Source: Fidelibacterota bacterium | GTDB taxonomy: Bacteria > Pseudomonadota > Alphaproteobacteria > Rhodospirillales > Rhodospirillaceae | NCBI GenBank assembly: GCA_947475295.1 | Contig: CANJLF010000016.1 | Span: forward strand, 1-64,000 | DNA length: 64,000 nucleotides | Reading direction: 5' to 3' | Program-made: the position numbers and the translations under genes | Notes under the pieces: model-generated | The model's input: the letters and a program-made list of their open reading frames with translations, nothing else | Told to the model about the DNA's origin: nothing | The model's database searches: none | Part shown: in pieces, positions 31,657 through 41,266 of the stretch | How positions within the stretch are numbered: the first letter of the stretch is position 1 | Layout of the letters: every line of letters starts with the position of its first letter

Positions 31657-33597
31657 TCACATGCCGTAGCGCACAGCCTTGGTATTGCTGGTCTTAAGGC
31701 CGCGATAGCGGGCGAGGGCCTGCAGCGGGAAGATAGCGGCATAGCCATGATAACGCAGGTAAAACACGCGCGGGAAGCCCACCGCCGTGTACCAAGGCTC
31801 CACCCAGCGGCCGTCGGCCTCGCGGGGGGCGGCGGTGAGGTAGTCGATCCCGCGTGTAACAGAAGGATGATCGACTTCGCCGGCGGCCATGAGGCCCAGC
31901 ACGGCCCAGGCGGTCTGCGACGGGGTGCTGGCCTTGCGCTCGTAACGGCGCTCTTTCCAATAGGTCGCGCCGTCCTCGCCCCAGCCGCCATCGGTATTTT
32001 GGTGCTGGATCAGCCAGTCGATGGCGCGGCGGATATAGGGCTGCTTCATGTCCTCGCCGGCGGCGTTGAGTGCATTGAGCACGGACCAGGTGCCGTAGAT
32101 GTAGTTGGTGCCCCAGCGCCCGAACCAGCTGCCGTCTTTTTCCTGATCCTGTTTCAGGTAGGCGATGCCGCGGGCGACGGCCGAGTGACTGCGCTCGTAG
32201 CCGATCTGCGCAAGAAAGCTGACGCAGCGCGCCGAAACGTCGGCCGTGGGCGGGTCCAGCAGCGCGCCGTGATCGGCGAAGGGAATGTGGTTAAGGTAGA
32301 AGTCGCTATTGTCGACATCGAAGGCGCCCCAGCCGCCGTTGGCGCTTTGCATGCCTTCGATCCATTCGGCCGCGCGCCGGATGGCCTCGGCGTAGCGGGC
32401 GGGATCGGCCCGGTGCAGCGCCATGCCGACAACGGCGGTGTCGTCGACGTCGGGGTAGTGGGCGTTGTTGTATTGGAAAGCCCAGCCGCCCGGGCGCACG
32501 TTGGGGCGTTTGACGATCCAATCGCCTTTGACATCGAGGATCTGTTTGTCTTTCAGCCAGTCGCAGCTGGTGCTAAGCGAGTGACCCTCCATGGTCTCGC
32601 CGGCCTCCATCATTGCCAAGGCCGCAAGGCCCGTATCCCAGATGGGTGAAACGCAAGGCTGGCAGAATTTTTTGCCCTCGCCGGGGGTCAGCAGCTTTTT
32701 GATGGATTTTTTGGCGATGACGAGATTGGGATGGTTCTTGGCGAAGCCCAGAGCTTCCATCGCCATTACCGAATTGGCCATGGCCGGAAAAATCGCGCCC
32801 AAACCGTCCTCGCCGTTGAGGCGCTCGGTGAAGAAGGCCAGCGCCTTATCGATGGCGCGCTTGCGTAAATCTTTGGGCGCATGAGGCTCGATCCACCGCA
32901 GCAGTTTGTCCACCGCCAGGAACAGCGTTCCGCCCCAATGGCCGGTAGGATTGTTGAGCCAGCGCTTCACCTGCAAAGGCGGCGCTAGGAACAGTTCTTG
33001 GATGCGCACGCCGCGCGGGTTCTTGGCGCGTGGTTTCAAGGCCGCCAGCACCAGCAAGGGCACCACCACGGTGCGCGACCAATAGGAAATGCGGTAGATC
33101 GTCACCGGAAACCAATCCGGCACGACCATCAGTTCCACCGGCATGACCGGCACGGCGCGCCAGGGCACTTCGCCGAACACCGCCAGGGCGAAGCGCGTGA
33201 AGACGTTGGCTTTCGCGGCGCCGCCGCGCGCCAGGATCGCTTCACGGGCGCGTTTCATGTGGGGCGCGTCGATGTCGTCGCCCACCAGCTTAAGGGCGAG
33301 ATAGGCCTTCACCGTAGCACTCATGTCGAAGTCGCCGCGATGGAACAAAGGCCAGCCGCCGTGGTCTTCCTGAATGCCGCGGATGTAGTCGGCTAGTTCC
33401 GCCTCAACGCCGCCCTCGATCTCGTCGAGGTAGTGGTTGAGCATGATGTATTCGGACGGAATAGTGGCGTCGGCCTCCAGGTCGAACACCCAGTGGCCGT
33501 CGGGACGCTGGCGCTTCTTCATGGCGCCGGCGGCTTCCGCGATCACTTTATCCAAGCGGCCCGGATTGGAAAGCGAAGCTGTTACATCCATGTTCAT
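31657..33597 (-). CDS. shc: Squalene-hopene cyclase
   Basis: Cyclises squalene to hopene/hopanol at the inner face of the membrane (HpnF). The catalytic DxDD motif is D383-V-D385-D386 in HYPDVDDTAVV. Several QW repeats are visible: QRPDGHWVFDLEAD near 31, GIQEDHGGWPLF near 73, MQSANGGWGAFDVDN near 416, QDQEKDGSWFGRWG and QNTDGGWGEDGATY later. Full length, 646 residues. It follows hpnE with two bases between (TGATCATG), so hpnD-hpnE-shc are translated from one message. RBS is weak, as expected for a coupled gene. Confidence 0.95.
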   Translation of the reverse strand: MNMDVTASLSNPGRLDKVIAEAAGAMKKRQRPDGHWVFDLEADATIPSEYIMLNHYLDEIEGGVEAELADYIRGIQEDHGGWPLFHRGDFDMSATVKAYLALKLVGDDIDAPHMKRAREAILARGGAAKANVFTRFALAVFGEVPWRAVPVMPVELMVVPDWFPVTIYRISYWSRTVVVPLLVLAALKPRAKNPRGVRIQELFLAPPLQVKRWLNNPTGHWGGTLFLAVDKLLRWIEPHAPKDLRKRAIDKALAFFTERLNGEDGLGAIFPAMANSVMAMEALGFAKNHPNLVIAKKSIKKLLTPGEGKKFCQPCVSPIWDTGLAALAMMEAGETMEGHSLSTSCDWLKDKQILDVKGDWIVKRPNVRPGGWAFQYNNAHYPDVDDTAVVGMALHRADPARYAEAIRRAAEWIEGMQSANGGWGAFDVDNSDFYLNHIPFADHGALLDPPTADVSARCVSFLAQIGYERSHSAVARGIAYLKQDQEKDGSWFGRWGTNYIYGTWSVLNALNAAGEDMKQPYIRRAIDWLIQHQNTDGGWGEDGATYWKERRYERKASTPSQTAWAVLGLMAAGEVDHPSVTRGIDYLTAAPREADGRWVEPWYTAVGFPRVFYLRYHGYAAIFPLQALARYRGLKTSNTKAVRYGM

Positions 33598-33599
33598 GA

Positions 33600-34886
33600 T
33601 CAGGGGGCTTCGGGGTGTGTGGACAAGCGTTGGGCGGCTAATGCGGCGGCCCGAAAGCCCGAGCGCAACGCCCCCTCGATGGTCGCGGGCAAACCTGTAG
33701 CCGTCCAGTCGCCGGCAAGCAAGAGGTTCGGGATGGAGGTGGCCGCCGAGGACCGTAAATGCTGGGTTTCCGGGGTCTGGGCAAATGTGGCGCGGCGCTC
33801 TTTCACCACCCGGCTGGCGGGCTCAGGTGCGTCGGCCAACTCCAGCGCGAGTGCCACGTCGCGCCAACAGGCGCGGGCGATATCCTCGGCGGATTGATCG
33901 ACCACGGCGGCGGCGGCGCTGATGGTGACGGACGCGAGATCCGGATTGCCGCGCGCAAAAACCCACTGGGCCGTGCCGCCAATGACGCCGACGATGCGCA
34001 CCGTGCCCGGCGCCGTCACCGCGCGCGGCAGGCGATAGTGCACGTTGACGATGGGTTGGCCCGGCGGCGGCACCTTGAGGTCTGGGACCAGCGTCTCGGC
34101 GATCCACGGCGGAACGGCGAGGATCACAATATCTTCGGCTGATACGGGGATTGTCTCGCTGTCGGTTTCGATGGCGGAGATGCGGCCCTCGAACGTCAAC
34201 GCGCGCACGCGTGTGCCGAAGCGCACATTGACGCCCGCGGCGGAAAGTTTAGCGAGCGCCGGGTCGATCAGCGCGTCGGCGAGGCTCGTCCGCGCGACGC
34301 GCGGCTTGCAGGCGTCTGCCCCGCGCAGGAAGGTCTCCATGAGCACCGGGCGCATGAGAGCGGCGGCGGCTTCGGTCGGCGCGGTGTTGATGGCGCCGAC
34401 CGTCAGGGGCTCCCAGAAATTGCGATACAGCGCGCCGCTGGTGCCGATGCAATTGGCCACGGTGCTGTCTCTGCCCGCGCTGAGCAGCCTGAGAGTTGAG
34501 AAATAGTCGGTAACTTTGGTGTCGGGCACGCGGCGGCCGCGGTCGAGGATCCACCAGGGGATCAAGCCCTTGCCGGGCTGCACCGTCCAGCGCGCCTTGG
34601 TGCCGACATCGACGAAGGGGAAGGCGGCAGTTTCGGGCCCGGTGATTTTATCGGTAGCGCCGATTTCGCCGAGATACGCCATGGCCGACGTGTTGCCGCT
34701 CATCAGTAGATGATTGCCGTTGTCGATGACGCAATCGAGATGCGGGTCATGATATGAGCGGCAGCGCCCACCCGCGCGGGGGGCTGCTTCATAGACCGTG
34801 AGACTAGCGCCGAGGTCGCGCAAGCGCACGGCCGCGGCAAGACCCGCCATGCCGGCGCCGATGATGTGAATGCGGGGGGCGCCCAC
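33600..34886 (-). CDS. hpnE: Hydroxysqualene dehydroxylase HpnE
   Basis: FAD-dependent, phytoene-desaturase-like enzyme that reduces hydroxysqualene to squalene. The dinucleotide motif is IHIIGAGMAGLAAAVRL at residues 6-22, followed by YEAAPRAGGRCRSYHDP, and the C-terminal FAD contact LLAGDWTATGLPATIEGAL. Starts GTG at 34886, five bases after hpnD. 428 residues, usual length. With hpnD and hpnC it completes the three-enzyme route from farnesyl diphosphate to squalene that replaces the single squalene synthase of other organisms. Confidence 0.93.
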   Translation of the reverse strand: MGAPRIHIIGAGMAGLAAAVRLRDLGASLTVYEAAPRAGGRCRSYHDPHLDCVIDNGNHLLMSGNTSAMAYLGEIGATDKITGPETAAFPFVDVGTKARWTVQPGKGLIPWWILDRGRRVPDTKVTDYFSTLRLLSAGRDSTVANCIGTSGALYRNFWEPLTVGAINTAPTEAAAALMRPVLMETFLRGADACKPRVARTSLADALIDPALAKLSAAGVNVRFGTRVRALTFEGRISAIETDSETIPVSAEDIVILAVPPWIAETLVPDLKVPPPGQPIVNVHYRLPRAVTAPGTVRIVGVIGGTAQWVFARGNPDLASVTISAAAAVVDQSAEDIARACWRDVALALELADAPEPASRVVKERRATFAQTPETQHLRSSAATSIPNLLLAGDWTATGLPATIEGALRSGFRAAALAAQRLSTHPEAP

Positions 34887-34891
34887 GGCGT

Positions 34892-35779
34892 TTAAAACAA
34901 GCCGGTGTGGATGGCGGTCCAGAGCTTGGACACGTTGGCCTTGATGCGCGCCAAGCCAGTCAGCGGCGGTAGCGGCTTCCAGGCGTTGTCGCGCAAGCGC
35001 TCAAGATGTTGGCGATAGACGCGCATCATGATGACCGCGGGACGCACTGCATCCTTGTCGCAGAGCATCAATGCGGTTTCGGAGTCCGTGAAAGCTTGTG
35101 TCGCCAAGGCGCCGACGTTGGCTATGACTTCGGGTAAACGTTCGTGTGCGGCGACTTGCAGAGGCGATGTTACGGCGATGCCGGCTTGGGCCAGATATTC
35201 CGCCGGCAGATACAGCCGTCCGATCCGCGCGTCTTCGTCCACATCGCGCAGGATGTTGGTGAGTTGCAGCGCCCGGCCCAATCGGTTGGCGACGCGCTCG
35301 CCGGCCGGCGTGGGCTCGCCGAAGGCATGAATGCACAAGCGCCCCACGGCCGAGGCCACGCGATCGCAGTAGATGTCGAGTTCTTCCAAAGGCGGCGCGA
35401 CGATAGGGCCGCGCGCGTCCATCTCCATGCCCTCGATGACGGCGATGAAGTCCTTTTTACGTAGTTTGAAGAGCGCTACGGCGGGGGCCATGGTGCGGGT
35501 TATTTCGTCACCGGGCCGTGCGGCATAAAGGTCTTCGATCTTGCGACGCCAGCGGTCAAGCGCGACGATCTTGTCCTCGCGCGACAAGTCACCATCGGCG
35601 ATATTGTCGACCTCGCGGCAGAAAGCATAAATGGCGAACAGGGCACTGCGCTTTTGCGGCGGCAGGAAGCGCATGGCCCAGTAAAACGATGAGCCCGCCG
35701 CCCGCACCTTGGCACGGATAAAATCCAGGTCCGAGGCTCCCGGTGCGGCGATAATGGTGGTGGTTTGCGCCAGGCCCAT
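34892..35779 (-). CDS. hpnD: Presqualene diphosphate synthase HpnD
   Basis: Joins two farnesyl diphosphates into presqualene diphosphate. Trans-isoprenyl synthase fold with both Asp-rich motifs: REVDNIADGD near residue 54 (D-x-x-x-D) and NILRDVDEDARIGRLYLP near 180. SSFYWAMRFLPPQKRSALFA is the typical first helix. 295 residues. 28 bases downstream of dxs and five bases upstream of hpnE; likely one transcript from dxs through shc. Confidence 0.94.
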   Translation of the reverse strand: MGLAQTTTIIAAPGASDLDFIRAKVRAAGSSFYWAMRFLPPQKRSALFAIYAFCREVDNIADGDLSREDKIVALDRWRRKIEDLYAARPGDEITRTMAPAVALFKLRKKDFIAVIEGMEMDARGPIVAPPLEELDIYCDRVASAVGRLCIHAFGEPTPAGERVANRLGRALQLTNILRDVDEDARIGRLYLPAEYLAQAGIAVTSPLQVAAHERLPEVIANVGALATQAFTDSETALMLCDKDAVRPAVIMMRVYRQHLERLRDNAWKPLPPLTGLARIKANVSKLWTAIHTGLF

Positions 35780-35807
35780 GCGCGTGCCTTACTGCGAGGA
35801 AACGGCT

Positions 35808-37703
35808 TCAGCGCGAACGCCGCGCCGCCACTTCCCGAATGTGTTTGGTTTTGCCCGCAATGCCGAGCGCCTTCACCGATATCTCGACGATATGACGGGC
35901 CTGCAGGCAGGCATCGTCGTATTGCTCGTCGGGCTTGGCGTGATCGACGAAACGGTCGGGCAGGGTCATAGCGCGGACCTTCAGGCCGCCGTCCAGCGTG
36001 CCGCTTTCGGCGAGATAACCGAGCACATGGGCGCCGAAGCCGCCCCTGGAGCCCTCTTCTATCGTCAACAGCACGTCGTGGTGGCGCGCAAGCTGGCTGA
36101 TGAGGTCTTCGTCCAAGGGCTTGGCGAAGCGCGCATCGGCGACGGTCGTCGGCAATCCGCGCGCGCCCAACTCGTCGGCCGCCATCAGACATTCCATCAG
36201 ACGCCCGCCGAGAGACAAAATCGCGATCTTGCTGCCTTCGCGCAAAACCCTGCCCTTGCCGATGGGAAGAACTTCACCGCGCGCGGGCAAGGCAACCCCC
36301 GTGCCTTCACCGCGTGGGAATCTGAAGGCCGACGGCTGGTCGCCGATGCTCAGGGACGTGGCGACCATGTGCTTCAGCTCGGCTTCGTCGGCGGCGGCCA
36401 TGACCACCATGCCCGGCAGGCACGTGAGATAGGCAATATCGAAGCTGCCGGCGTGGGTCGGGCCGTCGTTACCGACGAGCCCGGCGCGGTCGATGGCGAA
36501 ACGCACCGGCAGACGCTGTAAAGCCACATCGTGCACGATCTGGTCATAGGCGCGCTGCAGGAAGCAGGAGTAAATCGCCGCGACCGGCTTTAGGCCCTCG
36601 GTGGCTAGGCCGGCGGCGAAGGTTACGGCATGTTGTTCGGCGATGCCGACGTCGAAGAAACGTTTCGGGAACCGTTTCTGGAACAGGTCGAGGCCGGTGC
36701 CGCTCGGCATGGCGGCGGTGATGGCGATGATGCCTTCATCCTGCTCGGCTTCCTCGATCAGAGTTTGCGCGAAGACCTTGGTATAGGTCGGCGCATTCGG
36801 TTTCGCTTTATGAATTTCGCGGGTGATCGGATCAAACCGGTCCACAGCGTGATAATTCTCGGCATTGGGCGCGGGAAAGGGATGGCCTTTGCCTTTTTCC
36901 GTCACAACGTGCAGCACCACGGCGCCGGCGCGCGGGGCATTGCGGATGGCGCTCAGCACTTGCACCAGATGGTCGACGTTGTGGCCATCCACGGGGCCAA
37001 TGTAGGTGCAGCCTAACTGCTCGAACAGCGTGGCATTGGCTTTAAGCTTATCGCACTTGGCGCTCATGCAGGCTTGGATTTCGCTGGCATTCAGCAAGGG
37101 CCGCGCCTGCAGGATTTCTTTCAGGTAATCCGTCAGGCCGCCGACCGAGGGCGCGATCGACATGCCGTTGTCGTTGAGGATGATGGTCATACGGCTGCCC
37201 AGGGCGCCGGCATTGTTCAGGGCTTCATAGGCCATACCGGCGCTCATGGCGCCGTCGCCGATGACCGCGACGACGTGGTTGTCCGCGCCTTTTTGATCGC
37301 GCGCGACCGCCATGCCCAGGGCCGCCGAGATGGACGTGGAGCTGTGTGCCGTGCCGAAAGGGTCGAACGCGCTTTCGCTGCGCAGCGTGAAGCCGTAAGG
37401 GCCGCCCTTCTTGCGGATCGAGCGGATCCCCTTGCGGCGGCCCGTGAGGATCTTGTGGGGATAGGCCTGATGGCTCACATCCCAAATCAGACGGTCGGCG
37501 GGGGTATTAAAAACGTAATGCAGCGCCACGGTCAGCTCGACAACGCCGAGGCCGGCGCCGAAATGACCGCCGGTGCCCGAGGCGGCGTCGATGGTTTCGG
37601 CGCGAAGTTCATCGGCAAGCTGCGCCAGTTGCTGCGGCGCGAGCGCGCGCAGTTTTGTGACGGAGTCGATACTGTCGAGCAACGGTGTTGAGAGATTTGC
37701 CAA
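35808..37703 (-). CDS. dxs: 1-deoxy-D-xylulose-5-phosphate synthase
   Basis: Thiamine-diphosphate enzyme that starts the MEP isoprenoid pathway from pyruvate and glyceraldehyde 3-phosphate. TPP/Mg site: [20 protein letters not shown] near residue 148. [12 protein letters not shown] near 76 has the active-site His; [15 protein letters not shown] near 366 has the catalytic Glu. TTG at 37703 is the first possible start, with AAGAAGG nine bases upstream. 631 residues, normal. Placed inside the hpn cluster between hpnB and hpnD it supplies precursor in step with hopanoid demand; IspH, the last enzyme, is also in the cluster. Confidence 0.95.
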   Translation of the reverse strand: MANLSTPLLDSIDSVTKLRALAPQQLAQLADELRAETIDAASGTGGHFGAGLGVVELTVALHYVFNTPADRLIWDVSHQAYPHKILTGRRKGIRSIRKKGGPYGFTLRSESAFDPFGTAHSSTSISAALGMAVARDQKGADNHVVAVIGDGAMSAGMAYEALNNAGALGSRMTIILNDNGMSIAPSVGGLTDYLKEILQARPLLNASEIQACMSAKCDKLKANATLFEQLGCTYIGPVDGHNVDHLVQVLSAIRNAPRAGAVVLHVVTEKGKGHPFPAPNAENYHAVDRFDPITREIHKAKPNAPTYTKVFAQTLIEEAEQDEGIIAITAAMPSGTGLDLFQKRFPKRFFDVGIAEQHAVTFAAGLATEGLKPVAAIYSCFLQRAYDQIVHDVALQRLPVRFAIDRAGLVGNDGPTHAGSFDIAYLTCLPGMVVMAAADEAELKHMVATSLSIGDQPSAFRFPRGEGTGVALPARGEVLPIGKGRVLREGSKIAILSLGGRLMECLMAADELGARGLPTTVADARFAKPLDEDLISQLARHHDVLLTIEEGSRGGFGAHVLGYLAESGTLDGGLKVRAMTLPDRFVDHAKPDEQYDDACLQARHIVEISVKALGIAGKTKHIREVAARRSR

Positions 37704-37873
37704 AATATATGCCTTCTTGCCCCAGGCGGCTTTATCGGCGCTTACGCAGTCGCAGCACGCCGCGGGGTTTTACAAGGCCCACGTTACAGTGACGACTTAA
37801 ATCTGTGATCCTCGCTCAGTCCGCCGTCATGTTCCCCACAGCCAAACCGAACTACCCCACAATGACTTGTTTA

Positions 37874-39064
37874 CTAAGGGGATTTTGACAGATTACCGGG
37901 GCCGGAAGAAGGCCCATAGTGGCGGCCTTTCCAGTGCCCGCCCCGACGTTGCACATGAGCCACGGCGGAATCGAAGGTCATGGCCCCGTAAAGTGCCGCC
38001 GCGAGCGGCAATAGCAAGCCTTCCCAAGGGCTTCTCCCATAATCCTTGAGCGTGGGTCCATAGGCCAGGGCCATGGCCATCCAGGCCAAAAAGCCAGCCA
38101 GGGCCGGGAAAACCTGGCCATGTGACGGCAGGGTCAGCACGAGGAGGGGCGGCGCGATGAACACCAGGCCCAGTCCCAGCAGCGTCAGAAAAAGCGTGAT
38201 AATGGAGTAATTTAGCTGGGTGAACGCAGTGCGGCGCACCATCGCCCAGAGGGGCTCCAGGGTGTCGGCCCGGCGCAAGGACCGGCTGACGCCCGCTTCG
38301 TTGGTATCGGCAAGGCCTAGCCACAATTTACCGCCGGAGCGTTTGACGAGGCCGGCCAGGGCGCAATCGTCGATGACCCGGCTGCTGATGGCTTCAAGGC
38401 CGCCGGCCTTGACCAGGGCCTGGCTGCGCAGCAGCACGCAGCCGCCGGCGGCAGCAGCGGTTTTTGAGCGGTCGTCGTTGGCGGCGGCGAAGGGATACAG
38501 CATCTGGAAGAAGAAGATGAAAGCCGGGACCAGACGATGCTCCCAAAAACTCTCGCAGCGCAGGCGCACCATAAGCGACACCAGATCGCGCCGGGCCACA
38601 ACGGCCTTTGAGACCAGCCGCGTAAGAGTCTCAGGTGGATGGACGATGTCGGCATCGGTGAACCACAGGAATTCCGGCGCAACGGATTCCACATGCTGCA
38701 CGCCCGCATTCAAAGCCGCGAGCTTGCCCGTCCACCCGGCTTGTAACGGAGGTGCGGAAATAACTTCCAAACGATGCGCGGGTGATGCGTGGCCGCGCGC
38801 AATCTCCGCCGTGCCGTCGGTGCTGGCGTCGTCTACGACGACAATACGGAAAGCGCCTTGGTAGTTTTGCGCGAGCAACGCCGCCGTTACCGCGCCGATG
38901 GTTTCGGCCTCGTTGCGCGCCGGGACGATAGCTGCGACGGCGGGCCAGGTGGTGAGTTCGTTCCAGGTTTTCGGCAAACGCTGGTCAGCGCGCCAGAAAC
39001 CGCGATGATAGAAGAGCAGATAGTTCCAGGCGGCGAGGCTGAAGAGCGCGATGAGAACGAGCAT
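37874..39064 (-). CDS. hpnB: Hopene-associated glycosyltransferase HpnB
   Basis: Family 2 glycosyltransferase in the inner membrane. An N-terminal helix (LVLIALFSLAAWNYLLFY) is followed by the GT2 core: AIVPARNEAETIGAV near 48, VVVDDASTDGTAEIA near 80, DADIVHPPETL (the DxD) near 140, and CVLLRSQALVKAGGLEAI. Three more hydrophobic segments close the protein (IITLFLTLLGLGLVFIAPPL and others). ATG 39064 overlaps the hpnC stop (TAATG), so the two are translationally coupled. Its exact reaction in hopanoid biology is not settled. Confidence 0.92.
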   Translation of the reverse strand: MLVLIALFSLAAWNYLLFYHRGFWRADQRLPKTWNELTTWPAVAAIVPARNEAETIGAVTAALLAQNYQGAFRIVVVDDASTDGTAEIARGHASPAHRLEVISAPPLQAGWTGKLAALNAGVQHVESVAPEFLWFTDADIVHPPETLTRLVSKAVVARRDLVSLMVRLRCESFWEHRLVPAFIFFFQMLYPFAAANDDRSKTAAAAGGCVLLRSQALVKAGGLEAISSRVIDDCALAGLVKRSGGKLWLGLADTNEAGVSRSLRRADTLEPLWAMVRRTAFTQLNYSIITLFLTLLGLGLVFIAPPLLVLTLPSHGQVFPALAGFLAWMAMALAYGPTLKDYGRSPWEGLLLPLAAALYGAMTFDSAVAHVQRRGGHWKGRHYGPSSGPGNLSKSP

Positions 39065-39897
39065 TAGAGCCACAGTCGCAGTAAGCCGCCGCCGGCGGCG
39101 GTGAGATAGCCCACGGGTCCGAGCGCCACGCGCGTCGCCAGTGGGTCTTCGCGGCCGAGGCGCGCCGTTAGTCTGTCGGCGACGGAAACAATGACAGCGG
39201 TTTCAGCGGCGAGGCGGCCGTGTTTCATGGCTTTGGGCAGCTTGCGCGCTTCGGTCATCAGGGCAGCGGTACCGGCGACGGCGCGGTCGAGAACGCGGCG
39301 TAGACCCGGCGTGGCTGCGGGATATTTCAGGTCGGTGACGGTGGCGCCTTCAGCCCGCAGCCACTCTTCCGGTAGATAGACGCGGTCCATCTCGGCGTAG
39401 TCCTTGGCGCAATCCTGCAAGTGATTGATCACCTGCAGCGCGTTGCACAGCGCATCGGACAAGGGATACAGCGCTTTGTCTTCGCCGTGCAGATCGCAGA
39501 GGAAGCGCCCGACCGGTGAAGCTGAGCGCAGACAGTAGTCGATCAGCTCGGCCCAATTTTCATAACGCGGCTTCACCGCATCCTGCTTAAAAGCCGAAAT
39601 CAGATCGAGGCCGTGAGCCGCGGAAATGCCCGTGGCCGCAAGCGTCGCGCGCAAGGCATGGGCTTTGGTATAGGCCGGATCGCTGTTCTCGCCGTTCAAT
39701 GCGGCAGCAAAGCCGTCGAGCCGGGCGATCTTATCGGCGGCGGGCAGAGCTGGATTGTCGGCAATATCGTCGATGGCGCGGGCAAAAGCATAGTAAGACG
39801 CCACATGGGGCCGTAGCTCGCGCGGAATGAGCCAGGAGCCGACGGGAAAATTCTCGTCCGCGGCCCCCTTGCCCGATGGCGTTTCAACCTGAGCCAC
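39064..39897 (-). CDS. hpnC: Hydroxysqualene synthase HpnC
   Basis: Turns presqualene diphosphate into hydroxysqualene. Trans-isoprenyl synthase fold: YAFARAIDDIADNPALPA near 39 and LQDCAKDYAEMDRVYLPEEW near 160; SASPVGRFLCDLHG between them is typical of HpnC. Starts with GTG 39897. 277 residues. First gene of the hpnC-hpnB pair, divergent from the S1/P1 nuclease across 167 bases. A 170-base gap separates hpnB from dxs, so two promoters are likely in the minus-strand cluster. Confidence 0.93.
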   Translation of the reverse strand: MAQVETPSGKGAADENFPVGSWLIPRELRPHVASYYAFARAIDDIADNPALPAADKIARLDGFAAALNGENSDPAYTKAHALRATLAATGISAAHGLDLISAFKQDAVKPRYENWAELIDYCLRSASPVGRFLCDLHGEDKALYPLSDALCNALQVINHLQDCAKDYAEMDRVYLPEEWLRAEGATVTDLKYPAATPGLRRVLDRAVAGTAALMTEARKLPKAMKHGRLAAETAVIVSVADRLTARLGREDPLATRVALGPVGYLTAAGGGLLRLWL

Positions 39898-40064
39898 GCG
39901 TCCCCCGGCCTTTATAGTTATAGTAAGTTGGATTGATCAATACGCCAGGGCGCCGTGACGATCAAGAAAACCAGCGGGGTCCTCACAGAAACCGAATCAC
40001 AGGAACTTCACGAAATTTAGGCCCGACCGGGCGTAACGTCGCTTCAGCGTTCCACGGAGTTTTC

Positions 40065-40850
40065 ATGCGTTGGTTTTTTGCCGCCTGTCTGCTGGCCTTG
40101 ATCTCGATCTCGCCGCGCGCCGCCCGCGCCTGGGGCTATGACGGGCATCGCATTGTCTGCGCCATTGCCTGGGATCAATTGACGCCGGCAATTCGGGCCA
40201 AGGTATCGCAAGTGCTGGAAGAGGACGGCAAGGACGCCTTTGTGGAAAACTGCCTGTGGCCCGACGAGGTCCGGCCTTGGCGCAAAGAAACCGCCCTTTA
40301 TCACTATGTCAATGTGCCGCAGGGAGCCACGATAATTGTTCTCGACCGCGACTGTCCGCCGGACAAAGGCTGCGTGGCGACCCGCGCTTTGATCGAGGCC
40401 GGCGACATGCGCCGCACCTACTCGAGGGACGCTGTGCGTTTTCTCGCGCACTTTGTCGGCGACATGCATCAGCCCTTGCATACGGGCTATGCCGAGGACG
40501 CCGGCGGCAACTTGATCAAGGGCAAGTTCATGGGACAAGACACTAACATGCACGGTCTCTGGGATTATGGGCTGCTTGAAGCCACGGGACGTTCCTGGCA
40601 GGAGATCGCGGCCGATCTGAATGCGCGCACTACGCAAGCGGATCGCTGGACCTGGACCGCCGGTACGGCCTTGGACTGGGCCAATGCCACGCTGGCGCTC
40701 GCGCAATCGCCCGCCGTGGCGTATCGCGCCGATGCACAGCCCTTTGATCTGGGCCGCGCCTATTTGGATGAAAATTTGCCGACCGTCTACGGCCAGCTGC
40801 AGCGTGCCGGGGTACGCTTGGCTGATCTGCTGACAAACTTTCTGCAATAG
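40065..40850 (+). CDS. Exported S1/P1-type zinc nuclease, 261 aa
   Basis: Single-strand-specific nuclease/phosphatase with three zinc ions. Signal peptide at residues 1-22 (MRWFFAACLLALISISPRAA, then RAWG). The mature protein begins at the Trp that itself binds zinc in this family (WGYDGHRIVCAI). Further ligands: FLAHFVGDMHQPLHTGY (His, Asp, His) and NMHGLWDYGLL. ATG 40065 is the start of the signal peptide; the longer frame to 39933 is not protein-like. Probably secreted for nutrient phosphate. A small ORF follows 23 bases later. Confidence 0.9.
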   Translation: MRWFFAACLLALISISPRAARAWGYDGHRIVCAIAWDQLTPAIRAKVSQVLEEDGKDAFVENCLWPDEVRPWRKETALYHYVNVPQGATIIVLDRDCPPDKGCVATRALIEAGDMRRTYSRDAVRFLAHFVGDMHQPLHTGYAEDAGGNLIKGKFMGQDTNMHGLWDYGLLEATGRSWQEIAADLNARTTQADRWTWTAGTALDWANATLALAQSPAVAYRADAQPFDLGRAYLDENLPTVYGQLQRAGVRLADLLTNFLQ

Positions 40851-40873
40851 GTTCGTCGGAATTCCCAAGGAAC

Positions 40874-41053
40874 ATGGCGGCCTTGTCGGCCATCGGCGCC
40901 CTCGGGTTCTTCAAAAACCGGCGCCGCCGGACCGACCTGATGAGCAAGATCGCCAATGCCGCGGCCACGGTCATCGCGGCGCGTGAAGTCCTGGGCTCGC
41001 GCAGTTATGCGCAGGTCCGTCCCACCCGCCTGGGAGCGTGGCTCGCCCGATAG
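40874..41053 (+). CDS. Small protein, 59 aa, unknown
   Basis: ATG 40874 with AAGGA five bases upstream, TAG at 41051-41053. It begins MAALSAIGALGFFKNRRRRT, has a helical middle (KIANAAATVIAAREVLGSRS) and a basic tail. It may be co-transcribed with the nuclease gene. Supported by RBS and composition only. Confidence 0.45.
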   Translation: MAALSAIGALGFFKNRRRRTDLMSKIANAAATVIAAREVLGSRSYAQVRPTRLGAWLAR

Positions 41054-41266
41054 AATAATGACGTTGATCTGAGACGCGCGCCGGACCGGTTTCTTAAGAG
41101 TTCCGGCCGCGCATATGTCGCAATAAATATGCGGTTTCGCGTGATTTTCATGTCACCCCCGCCGATATCCGGCTTAAAATAGCCGCCGGCGGGAAGAGTG
41201 ACGCGGTCAATCAAATGCCTGCGTTTTTCAATATCCGTTCATAAAACGTCTAAGGGACCGTCTTCC

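Noticed and set aside
40630-40974. Minus-strand frame at the end of the nuclease gene
   Set aside because: Mostly antisense to the nuclease; the plus-strand small ORF at 40874 has a better RBS and composition.
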